Positions 47,597-56,743 of a stretch of 64,000 nucleotides of DNA are shown piece by piece; the stretch's first letter is position 1, and each line of letters begins with the position of its first letter. The DNA comes from Croceibacterium segetis. Its GTDB lineage: Bacteria > Pseudomonadota > Alphaproteobacteria > Sphingomonadales > Sphingomonadaceae. The stretch spans positions 186,001 through 250,000 of the forward strand of contig NZ_JAANOZ010000002.1 in assembly GCF_011320115.1 (NCBI RefSeq), given 5' to 3'. The notes under the pieces are model-generated. The model made no database searches. It saw nothing but the letters and a program-made list of their open reading frames with translations, and was not told where the DNA came from. Position numbers and translations under genes: made by a program.

Positions 47597-47902
47597 ATGG
47601 CTGCCCAGGCGAACGACCAGAAACCCGACGAAGTGCTCGCGGGCTTCCGCAAGAGCATCGACAACATCGATGCCGCGCTGATCCATATGCTCGCCGAGCG
47701 CTTCCGCATCACCAAGGAAGTCGGTGCCTACAAGGCGCGCACCGGCATGGCCCCGGCCGACCCCGGACGCGAGGAGCAGCAGATCAAGCGCTTGCGCAGC
47801 CTGGCCGAGGAAGCCGACCTCGACCCTGAATTCAGCGAGAAGTTCATCCGCTTCGTGATCGACGAAGTGATCCGCCACCACCAGCGCGCGCAGCGAGGCT
47901 AA
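47597..47902 (+). CDS. chorismate mutase, AroQ type
   Basis: This 101-residue, all-helical protein has the AroQ pattern 'FRKSIDNIDAALIHMLAERFRITKEVGAYKA', where the N-terminal Arg and the Lys of 'VGAYK' are active-site residues. The C-terminal 'FIRFVIDEVIRHHQ' completes the dimer. It converts chorismate to prephenate for Phe and Tyr synthesis. It is a stand-alone domain, not fused to prephenate dehydratase. The gene is alone between divergent ispB-type and convergent lipoprotein genes. Confidence 0.94.
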   Translation: MAAQANDQKPDEVLAGFRKSIDNIDAALIHMLAERFRITKEVGAYKARTGMAPADPGREEQQIKRLRSLAEEADLDPEFSEKFIRFVIDEVIRHHQRAQRG

Positions 47903-47914
47903 CCCGCGCGCTGT

Positions 47915-48382
47915 CTAGTGGTGGTGATGACGCCCGCTGTCGCCGGAGCCAGGATCGTTTGAGCCATTTCGATCATGGCCGGGGTGGTGTCCGCCCCTCG
48001 AGCCGTGGCGCTCGTGATCGCCGGAGTGGTGGTCACCGCCGCGGTTGTGATCGCCGTCACGATGGCTGCGATTCCCTCCGCTCGAGTCCTGGCCGCCATC
48101 TCGGTGATAGCCGTTCCAATTTTCATGATGATCGCCGCCGCCCCGGCGCGACTGCCAATAGTGCCGCTGGCTGTCGCTCCAGCGATGCCGCGCGCCCGAG
48201 CGCTCGTACACGTAATAGCCGGTGCCAGGGTAATAGTAGTCGTCGTACCATCCATAGTACGGACTTGCGTAGCCGTACGACAGGCCGGTGTAGCCGTAGC
48301 CGCCATAGCCGTCGGTGGTGCACCCGCCGACGGCAAGCGCCGCGCCGCCGATGAGCGCGAAGCGCAGGATGGAGCTTTTCAT
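47915..48382 (-). CDS. His/Gly/Asp-rich lipoprotein of unknown function
   Basis: The 155-residue protein has a signal peptide with lipobox 'VGGC' (Cys about 21). A Gly/Tyr-rich stretch follows (about 22-60, many Y-G repeats), then a region rich in His, Asp, Gly and Arg ending in four His. This composition suggests metal binding or a disordered surface protein. It sits directly downstream (72 bases) of the sensor kinase gene on the same strand and may be part of that regulon. No family recognised. Confidence 0.7.
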   Translation of the reverse strand: MKSSILRFALIGGAALAVGGCTTDGYGGYGYTGLSYGYASPYYGWYDDYYYPGTGYYVYERSGARHRWSDSQRHYWQSRRGGGDHHENWNGYHRDGGQDSSGGNRSHRDGDHNRGGDHHSGDHERHGSRGGHHPGHDRNGSNDPGSGDSGRHHHH

Positions 48383-48454
48383 GGGACCTCTCCTGATCGT
48401 CGTTGTGCGCCAAGAGTAGGAGAGGCCGGTTGTATCGGGCCTGAACCCAGGTCT

Positions 48455-49954
48455 TCAGCGGACCGCCGGTGCGCGCGGCAAACGTAGCCTCACAAGCAGC
48501 CCGCCGAGGTCCTCGCTCTCGTCGAGGTCGACGGTGCCGCCGTAGATCTTGGCCACGTCGCGAACGATCGCGAGGCCGAGGCCGGTGCCCGGCTTGTTGG
48601 TGTCGAGCCGTGCGCCGCGCCTGAACAGGTCACCGCGCTGCTCCTGCGGAATGCCGATCCCATCGTCCTCGATCCAGACCGAGCAGAGCGCCTCGTCGGG
48701 CTCGGGGTCGACGGTGACGAAGACGCTGCCGCCCCCGTACTTGGCGGCGTTCTCGATCAGGTTGCCGAGGATTTCGTCAAGGTCCTGCCGCTCGAGCGCA
48801 ACTTCCGCGGTTTTCGAGCCATCGATGTCAAAGCGCACGGCGGGATAAAGCCGGGCGACGGCGCCTTCGACCCCTGCGGCGCTCTGCATCACGTTGGCCC
48901 GCGCGAGCCCGGTCGCGCGGCGGCCCACCGCGCGGGCGCGCGCCAAGTGGTGGTCCACCTGGCGACGCATCACCGTCGCCTCGCGCAGCACGGTACAGTC
49001 GAGGTCGGGCGAGTGCGCACTGGCGGCGTTGGTCAACACGGTCAGCGGCGTCTTCAGCGCATGGGCGAGGTTGCCGGCGTGGGTGCGCGCTTCCTCGGCC
49101 TGCTGCTCGGAATGCGCCAGCAAGGCGTTGAGCTCCTCGACCATCGGCTGCACTTCCAGCGGCAGCGGATCGGTCACGCGGTTGGTGCCCGTCGTGCGAA
49201 TATGGGCGATCGCCTGGCGCACGCGGCGCAGCGGGCTGAGGCCGTACCATGTCTGCAGCATCGCCATCAGGAACAGCCCGATGCCGAGCACCGCGAACGA
49301 CCAGGCGAGGATCGCCCGGACGTTGGCGATCTGCTGATCGACCTCGCTTCGCGCGCTCGCTACCATGAACCGCCAATGTGTCTTGCTCCCGGGGAGCATG
49401 ACCGAGCGTTCGACGACCCGCAGCGGTTCGCCCGCGAACTGGTACGAATCGTAGTAGAGCGGTTCCTTGACGAAGCCCTTGACGGGGCTCTTGAGGGTGC
49501 GATCCCACAGCGATTGCGACGGGAACGGCTCGTGTCCCTCGCCGGTGATCTGCCAGTAGACGCCGCTGTTCGGCTCGAGGAAGCGCTGATCGCCGAGCGG
49601 TCGGGTAAAATAGACATCGCCATCCGGATAGAGCTCGGCCGAGCCGATCATCGCGGTCAGGACATAGCCGAGCTGCTCGTCGAACTGGCGATTGAGGAGG
49701 TTGGTAAGCGTGCGGTTCAGGGCAAGGCCGCCGAGCAGCAACAGGATGGTTATCCACCCTGCCGCGATCAGGATCATCCGCCGCGACAGGCTGCCGGTGT
49801 GGGGCACGGCAGCAGGAGCGCCCGCCGACGCCGCCTCCGCTGGCGCGCCGGACGCTTTCGCCGGCGCTTCGCCCGCGGGAGCGGCGCTATTCGCGCGGCG
49901 GTTCGTCGGGATCGTCGAGGCTATAACCGAGTCCACGGATGGTGGTGATGACAT
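48455..49954 (-). CDS. sensor histidine kinase (PhoQ-like)
   Basis: This membrane kinase has up to 499 residues. It has an Ala/Pro-rich N-terminus, a transmembrane helix ('ILIAAGWITILLLLGGLAL'), a periplasmic domain of about 120 residues, a second helix and a HAMP-like linker. The H box 'HAGNLAHALKTPLTVL' and N box 'EILGNLIENAAKYGGG' follow, then the G boxes 'EDDGIGIP' and 'GTGLGLAI'. ATG 49954 overlaps the response regulator by 68 bases, which is long. A GTG at 49807 is an alternative that would remove most of the low-complexity leader. It pairs with the regulator upstream. Confidence 0.9.
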   Translation of the reverse strand: MSSPPSVDSVIASTIPTNRRANSAAPAGEAPAKASGAPAEAASAGAPAAVPHTGSLSRRMILIAAGWITILLLLGGLALNRTLTNLLNRQFDEQLGYVLTAMIGSAELYPDGDVYFTRPLGDQRFLEPNSGVYWQITGEGHEPFPSQSLWDRTLKSPVKGFVKEPLYYDSYQFAGEPLRVVERSVMLPGSKTHWRFMVASARSEVDQQIANVRAILAWSFAVLGIGLFLMAMLQTWYGLSPLRRVRQAIAHIRTTGTNRVTDPLPLEVQPMVEELNALLAHSEQQAEEARTHAGNLAHALKTPLTVLTNAASAHSPDLDCTVLREATVMRRQVDHHLARARAVGRRATGLARANVMQSAAGVEGAVARLYPAVRFDIDGSKTAEVALERQDLDEILGNLIENAAKYGGGSVFVTVDPEPDEALCSVWIEDDGIGIPQEQRGDLFRRGARLDTNKPGTGLGLAIVRDVAKIYGGTVDLDESEDLGGLLVRLRLPRAPAVR

Positions 49955-50564
49955 TGGCGCCCAGCTTCTTGCGAATCCGGGTGACGAAGACCTCGATCGT
50001 GTTCGAATCGCGGTCGAAATCCTGATCGTAGATGTGCTCGATCAGTTCGGTGCGGCTGACCACCTTGCCCTTGTGGTGCATCAGGTAGCTCAGCAGCTTG
50101 TATTCCTGCGCCGTCAGCTTGACCGGCTCGCCGGCACGGGTCACCCGGCCCGAACGGGTATCCAGCCGCACGTCCCCCGCGGTGAGTTCGGAACTGGCGT
50201 TGCCCGCGGCCCGGCGGATCAGCGCGCGCAGGCGGGCGATCAGCTCCTCGGTCTGGAACGGCTTGGCGAGGTAATCGTCGGCCCCGGCATCTAGTCCGGC
50301 GACCTTGTCCGACCAGCTGTCGCGCGCTGTGAGCACCAGGACGGGGAAGTTGCGCCCCTCCTTGCGCCACATGCCGAGCACGGTGAGACCGTCGATCTCG
50401 GGCAGGCCGAGGTCGAGAATCGCCGCGTCGTAGTCTTCGGTCGAGCCGAGAAAATGGCCGTCTTCGCCGTCGGTGGACAAGTCCACCGCATAGCCGTTCT
50501 GTTCGAGCGTGCTCTTGAGCTGTTGGCCCAGGGTCGGCTCGTCCTCAACGATTAGGATGCGCAT
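49887..50564 (-). CDS. response regulator, OmpR/PhoB family (PhoP-like)
   Basis: The 225-residue protein has a receiver domain with the acidic pair in 'IVEDEPTLG', phosphoacceptor Asp in 'AAILDLGLPEIDG', Thr in 'VLTARDS' and Lys in 'YLAKPF'. The C-terminal winged helix contains 'LTAQEYKLLSYLMHHKGKVVSR' and 'VFVTRIRKKLG'. It resembles PhoP-type regulators. It lies between the PepSY gene and the kinase, forming a three-gene unit. Cognate signals (Mg, pH, peptides in PhoPQ systems) cannot be inferred here. Confidence 0.94.
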   Translation of the reverse strand: MRILIVEDEPTLGQQLKSTLEQNGYAVDLSTDGEDGHFLGSTEDYDAAILDLGLPEIDGLTVLGMWRKEGRNFPVLVLTARDSWSDKVAGLDAGADDYLAKPFQTEELIARLRALIRRAAGNASSELTAGDVRLDTRSGRVTRAGEPVKLTAQEYKLLSYLMHHKGKVVSRTELIEHIYDQDFDRDSNTIEVFVTRIRKKLGANVITTIRGLGYSLDDPDEPPRE

Positions 50565-50644
50565 TCACCGGTCCCCTGTAGTGTCGCGGCCTCGAAATGG
50601 GGCCGAAACATGAACGCGTCAACAGGCGGTCCGTTTCGCAAACG

Positions 50645-50971
50645 TTATTTCGAGATCCTGAGAATCCGGCCGGTCCGGCCGTCGACGTCGACCCAGATGA
50701 CCTGGCCCCTCGCGTTATCGATGAACTTCAGGCGATAGGCGCGAGCCGCTTCGATGAATTCGGGCGTCAGGTATTCGATGCTGCCGCGGTTTTCGATCTG
50801 CGGCACGACCATGCGTTCGATCTCGCGCAAGGTGAGCAGGTTGCCGGCGCGCATTTCCTTGCGCGCGCTTTCCTGGTCACCGCGCTTCTGCTGGGCGAGC
50901 GCGGGCGTGGCGGAAAATCCGCCCGCCAGCAGCGCACCGGTCACAGCAAGGGTCAACAGCCTGCGCATCAT
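50645..50971 (-). CDS. secreted PepSY-like protein
   Basis: The 108-residue protein has a signal peptide ('LLTLAVTGALLAGGFSATPALA', cleaved before QQ). One PepSY-type domain ends in 'RLKFIDNARGQVIWVDVDG' and 'GRILRISK', the typical final strands. PepSY domains often inhibit or tune a partner in the periplasm, and the partner kinase is two genes downstream. The start is ATG 50971 or the next codon. It heads the unit PepSY-regulator-kinase, with 80 bases before the regulator. Confidence 0.85.
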   Translation of the reverse strand: MMRRLLTLAVTGALLAGGFSATPALAQQKRGDQESARKEMRAGNLLTLREIERMVVPQIENRGSIEYLTPEFIEAARAYRLKFIDNARGQVIWVDVDGRTGRILRISK

Positions 50972-51048
50972 GCGCTTGTGCCTAGCGGTACCGCTTTGAA
51001 CAAGTTGTGAATGTCAATTGCGGGGTGCGTTCAGGCTGAGCGCTCTGC

Positions 51049-51762
51049 TCACCGGGTCATTTCGTACTTCAAGGTGAGGCTGACCGTGGTGCCGACCTCG
51101 CCTGCCTCGATCGGGGTCTTCGCGTCGGCCGCCTCGGCGCGCACGGCATAAGGCATGGGCGGAAGCGGGCCGCGGCTCTGTACGTTTTCCGAGACTTCGA
51201 GCAGCCGCACGCCGGTGTAGCCCGCCATCCGCGCATAGTCCTGTGCCATCGAACTACCACGCTGGAAGGCCTTGTTGCGCGCCGCCTGCTGCGGGGCGCC
51301 ATCGTCGTCGAGCATGAAGGTCGGGCCGCTGATGTTGTTGGCGCCGGCGGCGACCAGCGCATCGAGGACGTCACCGACTTTGTCGACCTGGCGCACTTTC
51401 GCCGAAACCTGGTTGCTCGCCTCGTAACCGGCGAATACCGGCGTGCCGCCGCCGTTCGGATAATTGAACTGCGCGTTGAGGTTGAAGTTCGACGTCTGGA
51501 TGTCCTTGGCGGCGATGCCGAGCGCCTTGAGCCGGTCGACAACCTTCTGCATCGCGGCGGCGTTGAGGCGGACGGCGTCCTTGGCGGTCCGCGCGCGGGT
51601 CGTCACGCCGGTGCCGACCTGGGCGATGTCGGGCGCCGAATTGACCGTTTCGCTGACCGACAGTTCGACCACCGGGGCCTGGGCCTGGATTTGCACTTCG
51701 GCGGCCGCGGCGGGCGCGGCAAGCGCGCTCATCGCAAGCAGGGGAATGGCATAACGGATCAT
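51049..51762 (-). CDS. periplasmic SIMPL (DUF541) domain protein
   Basis: The 237-residue protein has a signal peptide ('IPLLAMSALAAPAAAAE'). A SIMPL domain follows with the typical 'VELSVSETVNSAPDIAQVGTGV', 'KALGIAAKDIQTSNFNLNAQF' and 'YEASNQVSAKVRQVDKVGDVLDALVAAGANNISG' pattern, split here only for display. Homologues are periplasmic and linked to oxidative-stress tolerance or signalling, but the mechanism is unknown. The gene stands alone upstream of the PepSY gene, with a 77-base gap. Confidence 0.9.
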   Translation of the reverse strand: MIRYAIPLLAMSALAAPAAAAEVQIQAQAPVVELSVSETVNSAPDIAQVGTGVTTRARTAKDAVRLNAAAMQKVVDRLKALGIAAKDIQTSNFNLNAQFNYPNGGGTPVFAGYEASNQVSAKVRQVDKVGDVLDALVAAGANNISGPTFMLDDDGAPQQAARNKAFQRGSSMAQDYARMAGYTGVRLLEVSENVQSRGPLPPMPYAVRAEAADAKTPIEAGEVGTTVSLTLKYEMTR

Positions 51763-51858
51763 CGATCTCTCCTTTGCAGCAGCAGCTGCCCTCGCAGTGA
51801 TTACGCAGCGGTGAACCGGGTTGTTCCGCCCTTCTGCAGCCGCTAGGCGCGCCGCTCA

Positions 51859-53652
<1,794 letters not shown>

Positions 53653-53708
53653 AATCGTTTTGTAACAATTCGCTTGCGGCGTGGCCGCGATGCGCCGAGG
53701 GTCCGCGC

Positions 53709-54392
53709 ATGAGCCACCCCCAGGCAATGGCCCCGCAACTCAATCGCATTCAGCAGACCGTGCTTTCCCGCGCCGAGCGACACTTGCTGAACTGGCTGTG
53801 CGCACGGTTGCCGCGCTGGGTCACGCCCGACATGCTGACCTCGCTGGCGCTCGTCGCCGCGGCGGTGATCTTCGTCGCCTATGCAATGAGCAACGCCAAC
53901 CCGGCGTGGCTGTGGCTCGCCGTGACGGGCTATTTCGTCCACTGGTTCGGCGATTCGCTCGACGGCAGCCTGGCGCGGTTCAGGCGGATCGAACGGCCGC
54001 GCTACGGCTATTTCATCGACCACAGCTGCGACGGGCTGGCGATTCTGCTGATCCTCGGCGGGATGGGGGCGAGTCCCTACGTGCGGGTCGACATCGCGCT
54101 GTTCTCGCTCACCAGCTACCTGCTGCTGGCCGTGAACACCTTCCTCATCGCCAAGGTCATGGGCGATTTTCCCCTGTCGCACCTCGGGGGCGGACCTACC
54201 GAGCTGCGCCTGGTCCTGGTCGTGCTGACGATCACGATGTTCATTGCTGGGCCGGACGCCAACGTACTGCCGGGCTTCAGCGGCTTCGACCTGTTCGTCG
54301 GCGGCTTTTCCGCGATCCTGCTGGCGATCTTCCTCACCCAGACCTGGCGCACCGGGCGCCTGCTTTCGGCGCAGGACAGCCGGCGAAGTTGA
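53709..54392 (+). CDS. CDP-alcohol phosphatidyltransferase family protein, substrate unknown
   Basis: The 227-residue membrane protein has the complete CDP-alcohol phosphotransferase motif in 'GDSLDGSLARF' and 'YGYFIDHSCDG', and about six hydrophobic segments. The window already encodes PgsA and PssA, so this is a third, functionally distinct member. It lacks features that would identify the acceptor alcohol. It lies 56 bases after the ABC-F gene on the same strand. Confidence 0.88.
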   Translation: MSHPQAMAPQLNRIQQTVLSRAERHLLNWLCARLPRWVTPDMLTSLALVAAAVIFVAYAMSNANPAWLWLAVTGYFVHWFGDSLDGSLARFRRIERPRYGYFIDHSCDGLAILLILGGMGASPYVRVDIALFSLTSYLLLAVNTFLIAKVMGDFPLSHLGGGPTELRLVLVVLTITMFIAGPDANVLPGFSGFDLFVGGFSAILLAIFLTQTWRTGRLLSAQDSRRS

Positions 54393-54425
54393 CACGTTGA
54401 CACGGTCCAAGGCGGACGCGTCAGC

Positions 54426-54899
54426 TCACCCGATCCGGTAGAAGTCGGCGACCCGCTCGAGCGCGATCCTGAGCAACAGCTTGCCGCTGCGCGCGGGCCA
54501 TTCGAGCGCCTTCTCCGCTGAGCTAACGGTCTCGCACGCGCATACCACTCGCCAGAGGATGTCCTCCAGCCCCTTGCCCGCGGCGGCGATAGCGCCGTCG
54601 AAACGCTGGCGGGCTGCGAATTGCCGCTCGCCCGGCGCCAGCCCGTTGCCGTTTGTGCCGCGGATGCGAACCGCTTCCCACCGCATGGTGACGCTTGGGC
54701 CCAACTGGGCGCGTTCGTAATCTGCGCGGAGGCACTCGCCGGCGGCGAACAGCCGGTCGTCGAGATGGCCGCGGGCGTGCAGCCAGGTGAGTGGCGATTC
54801 GGCGAGGTTGACCGTGACGCTCCGACGCCGTGGCGCCACGCCGTCACGCGTCCGGGGCCCCTCGCTGGTCAGTTCGCGTTCGACGAGATGTTGCTTCAT
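54426..54899 (-). CDS. DUF6456 protein, candidate gene-transfer-agent regulator (GafZ/GafA-like)
   Basis: The 157-residue protein has 'RRSVTVNLAESPLTWLHARG', then 'LFAAGECLRADYERAQLGPSV', 'LEDILWRVVCACE' and 'ALEWPARSGKLLLRIALERV', which I recognise as the DUF6456 pattern. My recollection is that the GTA activators GafA (Rhodobacter) and GafZ (Caulobacter) contain or resemble this domain. That link needs checking. ATG 54899 has an excellent AGGAGGAG site. It is divergent from an XRE/S24-like regulator. Its promoter carries a 22-bp box almost identical to one before the GTA-type holin gene at 62345. It probably acts in transcription of a GTA or prophage-derived cluster elsewhere. Confidence 0.75.
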   Translation of the reverse strand: MKQHLVERELTSEGPRTRDGVAPRRRSVTVNLAESPLTWLHARGHLDDRLFAAGECLRADYERAQLGPSVTMRWEAVRIRGTNGNGLAPGERQFAARQRFDGAIAAAGKGLEDILWRVVCACETVSSAEKALEWPARSGKLLLRIALERVADFYRIG

Positions 54900-54946
54900 G
54901 CGAATCTCCTCCTGTGACTCAAGTTGAGCACAGCCTTGACAAACTC

Positions 54947-54968
54947 GGTTCATGTAGGAAAGAGAAAT
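54947..54968 (-). promoter_or_regulatory. 22-bp box shared with the holin promoter (copy A)
   Basis: On the minus strand the box reads ATTT, two variable bases, then CTTTCCTACATGAACC. It matches 20 of 22 positions with 62279-62300. Its 3' end is 47 bases before the DUF6456 ATG. A TTGACA hexamer (54936-54941) on the other strand lies beside it. Confidence 0.65.
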
Positions 54969-54983
54969 AACCTGATTGGTTAT
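54967..54983. promoter_or_regulatory. palindrome ATAACC-N5-GGTTAT before the XRE gene
   Basis: Perfect 6-bp arms around a 5-base centre lie 12 bases upstream of the GTG start of the XRE gene, so binding there would block its translation start or transcription. The holin promoter has a palindrome with the same core AACC-N5-GGTT. It is a likely operator of the XRE protein, by inference. Confidence 0.55.
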
Positions 54984-54995
54984 AGGAGATCGTCC

Positions 54996-55568
54996 GTGAT
55001 CAACCGCATCCGCGACGTGCGCAAAGAGAAGGGCATGACGCTGGCCGATGTGGCTGCCGCATGCGTCCCGCCGACCACCGCGCAGACCATCGGCCGGCTC
55101 GAAACCGGGATGCGCAATCTCTCCCTCGGCTGGATGAACAAGATCGCCGCCGCGCTCGGGGTCGAGCCAGAGATGCTGCTCAAGGGCAGCGAAGCGGCGC
55201 AACCGCAGATCGTCGCTCGGCTGACCGAAGCCGGGCCCGAGCCGCTGACCGCACCGCGGGATGCGATCCTGCCGACCGACCTCGACGCGGGTGCGGCGCT
55301 CGTTTGTCTGACCGTCGACGCTGCGCAAGGCGAATATCGCGCGGGCGACCAATTGTGGCTGCGCCAGCTTCCGCCCGACGAGGCGCCAAGGATGATCAAC
55401 CGCGATGTCCTCGTGCCGCGCAGCGGCGGTCGCTTCGCCTTCGGCCGGCTGATCGATCGCAAGGGCACTCTGGTCGGCCTTCTCCCGCCGGGCGCCGGGC
55501 AACGCCAGCAGGTGATCGACAACCCCGGCTGGCTGGCGGTGGCGGAAATGCTGGTCCGCAAACTGTGA
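54996..55568 (+). CDS. XRE-family regulator with degenerate S24-like domain
   Basis: The 190-residue protein has an N-terminal helix-turn-helix ('INRIRDVRKEKGMTLADVA', then 'QTIGRLETGMRNLSLGWMNKIAAAL', about residues 2-60). The C-terminal half has strand patterns of the LexA/CI S24 fold ('YRAGDQLWLRQLP', 'DVLVPRSGGRFAFGRLIDRKG'). The catalytic Ser of the usual G-D-S-M motif is missing, so self-cleavage is unlikely. GTG 54996 has an AGGAGAT site at 6 bases. It is divergent from the DUF6456 gene. The stop overlaps the next gene by 4 bases. A repressor role comparable to RogA of Caulobacter is inferred from arrangement. Confidence 0.8.
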   Translation: MINRIRDVRKEKGMTLADVAAACVPPTTAQTIGRLETGMRNLSLGWMNKIAAALGVEPEMLLKGSEAAQPQIVARLTEAGPEPLTAPRDAILPTDLDAGAALVCLTVDAAQGEYRAGDQLWLRQLPPDEAPRMINRDVLVPRSGGRFAFGRLIDRKGTLVGLLPPGAGQRQQVIDNPGWLAVAEMLVRKL

Positions 55569-56743
55569 AGCGCCTGCTGTCGCTCGCGACGCTCTATCCC
55601 AACGCCTCGACCCCGCGCTTCGGCACCTTCGTCGCGCGCAGCCTTGAGGCGCTGGCGGCGCGCGGCGACTGGCGGGTCACGGTAATCAACCCGATCGGCG
55701 TGCCGCCGGTGCGCTTCGGCCGCTACCGCGCACTTGCCGAAGCGGCGGTTGAAGGCATCGAGCACCGGGTCGACGTGCATCGCCCGACGTTCCCGCTGAT
55801 CCCGCGCTACGGCGCGGCGTTCAATCCGCGCCTGATCGCCCGCGCGGTGCTGCCTCTCGCGCACCGGCTCCACGCCGATGAGCCTTTCGACCTGGTCGAC
55901 GCACAGTTTTTCTATCCCGACGGGCCGGCAGCAGCACGGATCGCCGAGGCGCTCGGTCTGCCGCTGGCGATCAAGGCCCGCGGTGCTGATATCTCGTATT
56001 GGGGCACGCGCGGCTATGCCTTGCGGCAAATGCGCGAGGCCGCCGGCCGGGCCGCCGTGCTGCTCGCGGTATCGCAGGCGCTGGCCGACGACATGGCGGC
56101 GCTTGGCCTGCCGCGCGACAAGATCCGCATCCACACGACCGGTCTTGACCGCGACTTGTTCCGCCCGCTCGACCGGATCGAGTGCCGCCGGCGCGCCGCC
56201 GCGCATTTCGGCTTCGAGCTGCCGGCCGGCGCCGCGCTGCTGGTCACCGTCGGCGCGCTGATCCCGCGCAAGGGGCAGGAACTCGTCATCCGCGCCCTGC
56301 CCTTGCTTCGCGCGGCGCAGCTGCTTCTCGTCGGCACCGGGCCGGATCGCGACAAGCTGCACGAGCTGGCGTTCGACCTCGGCGTGGCCGAACGGGTGCA
56401 TTTCCTCGGCTCGCTCGACCACACGCTGCTGCCGGTGGTGCTCTCGGCCGCCGATGCGATGGTACTGCCCTCGGAGAGCGAAGGGCTGGCCAACGCCTGG
56501 GTCGAAGCGCTCGCCTGCGGCTGCCCGTTGGTGATCAGCGACGCCGGCGGCGCGCGCGAACTGCTGACAGCGCCCGAGGCGGGCCGGATCGTGGCGCGCG
56601 AGCCGGCCGCCATCGCTGCCGCGGTGCAGGCGCTATTGTCGGACGCACCCGACCGCGAAGCCGTCGCCGCGGCGGTGGAGCGGTTCAGCTGGCCGGCGCA
56701 CGCCGAGACCCTCGACCGGATCTATTCGCCAGTAATCGCTTAG
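55565..56743 (+). CDS. glycosyltransferase family 4
   Basis: This 392-residue GT-B enzyme has an N-terminal acceptor domain ('LYPNASTPRFGTFVARSLEAL') and a C-terminal donor domain. The latter contains 'VGALIPRKGQELVIRALPLL' and 'VLPSESEGLANAWVEALACG', with the paired Glu of the E-x7-E motif that binds the nucleotide sugar. Donor and acceptor are unknown. The GTG at 55565 overlaps the XRE stop by 4 bases, so it is co-translated with the regulator, which is unusual. It converges on secF with a 4-base overlap. Confidence 0.9.
   Translation: MKRLLSLATLYPNASTPRFGTFVARSLEALAARGDWRVTVINPIGVPPVRFGRYRALAEAAVEGIEHRVDVHRPTFPLIPRYGAAFNPRLIARAVLPLAHRLHADEPFDLVDAQFFYPDGPAAARIAEALGLPLAIKARGADISYWGTRGYALRQMREAAGRAAVLLAVSQALADDMAALGLPRDKIRIHTTGLDRDLFRPLDRIECRRRAAAHFGFELPAGAALLVTVGALIPRKGQELVIRALPLLRAAQLLLVGTGPDRDKLHELAFDLGVAERVHFLGSLDHTLLPVVLSAADAMVLPSESEGLANAWVEALACGCPLVISDAGGARELLTAPEAGRIVAREPAAIAAAVQALLSDAPDREAVAAAVERFSWPAHAETLDRIYSPVIA

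Noticed and set aside
54936-54964. TTGACA as a -35 for the XRE gene
   Set aside because: At 17 bases downstream there is only AAAGAG, not a believable -10. The shared 22-bp box is a better explanation of the promoter.
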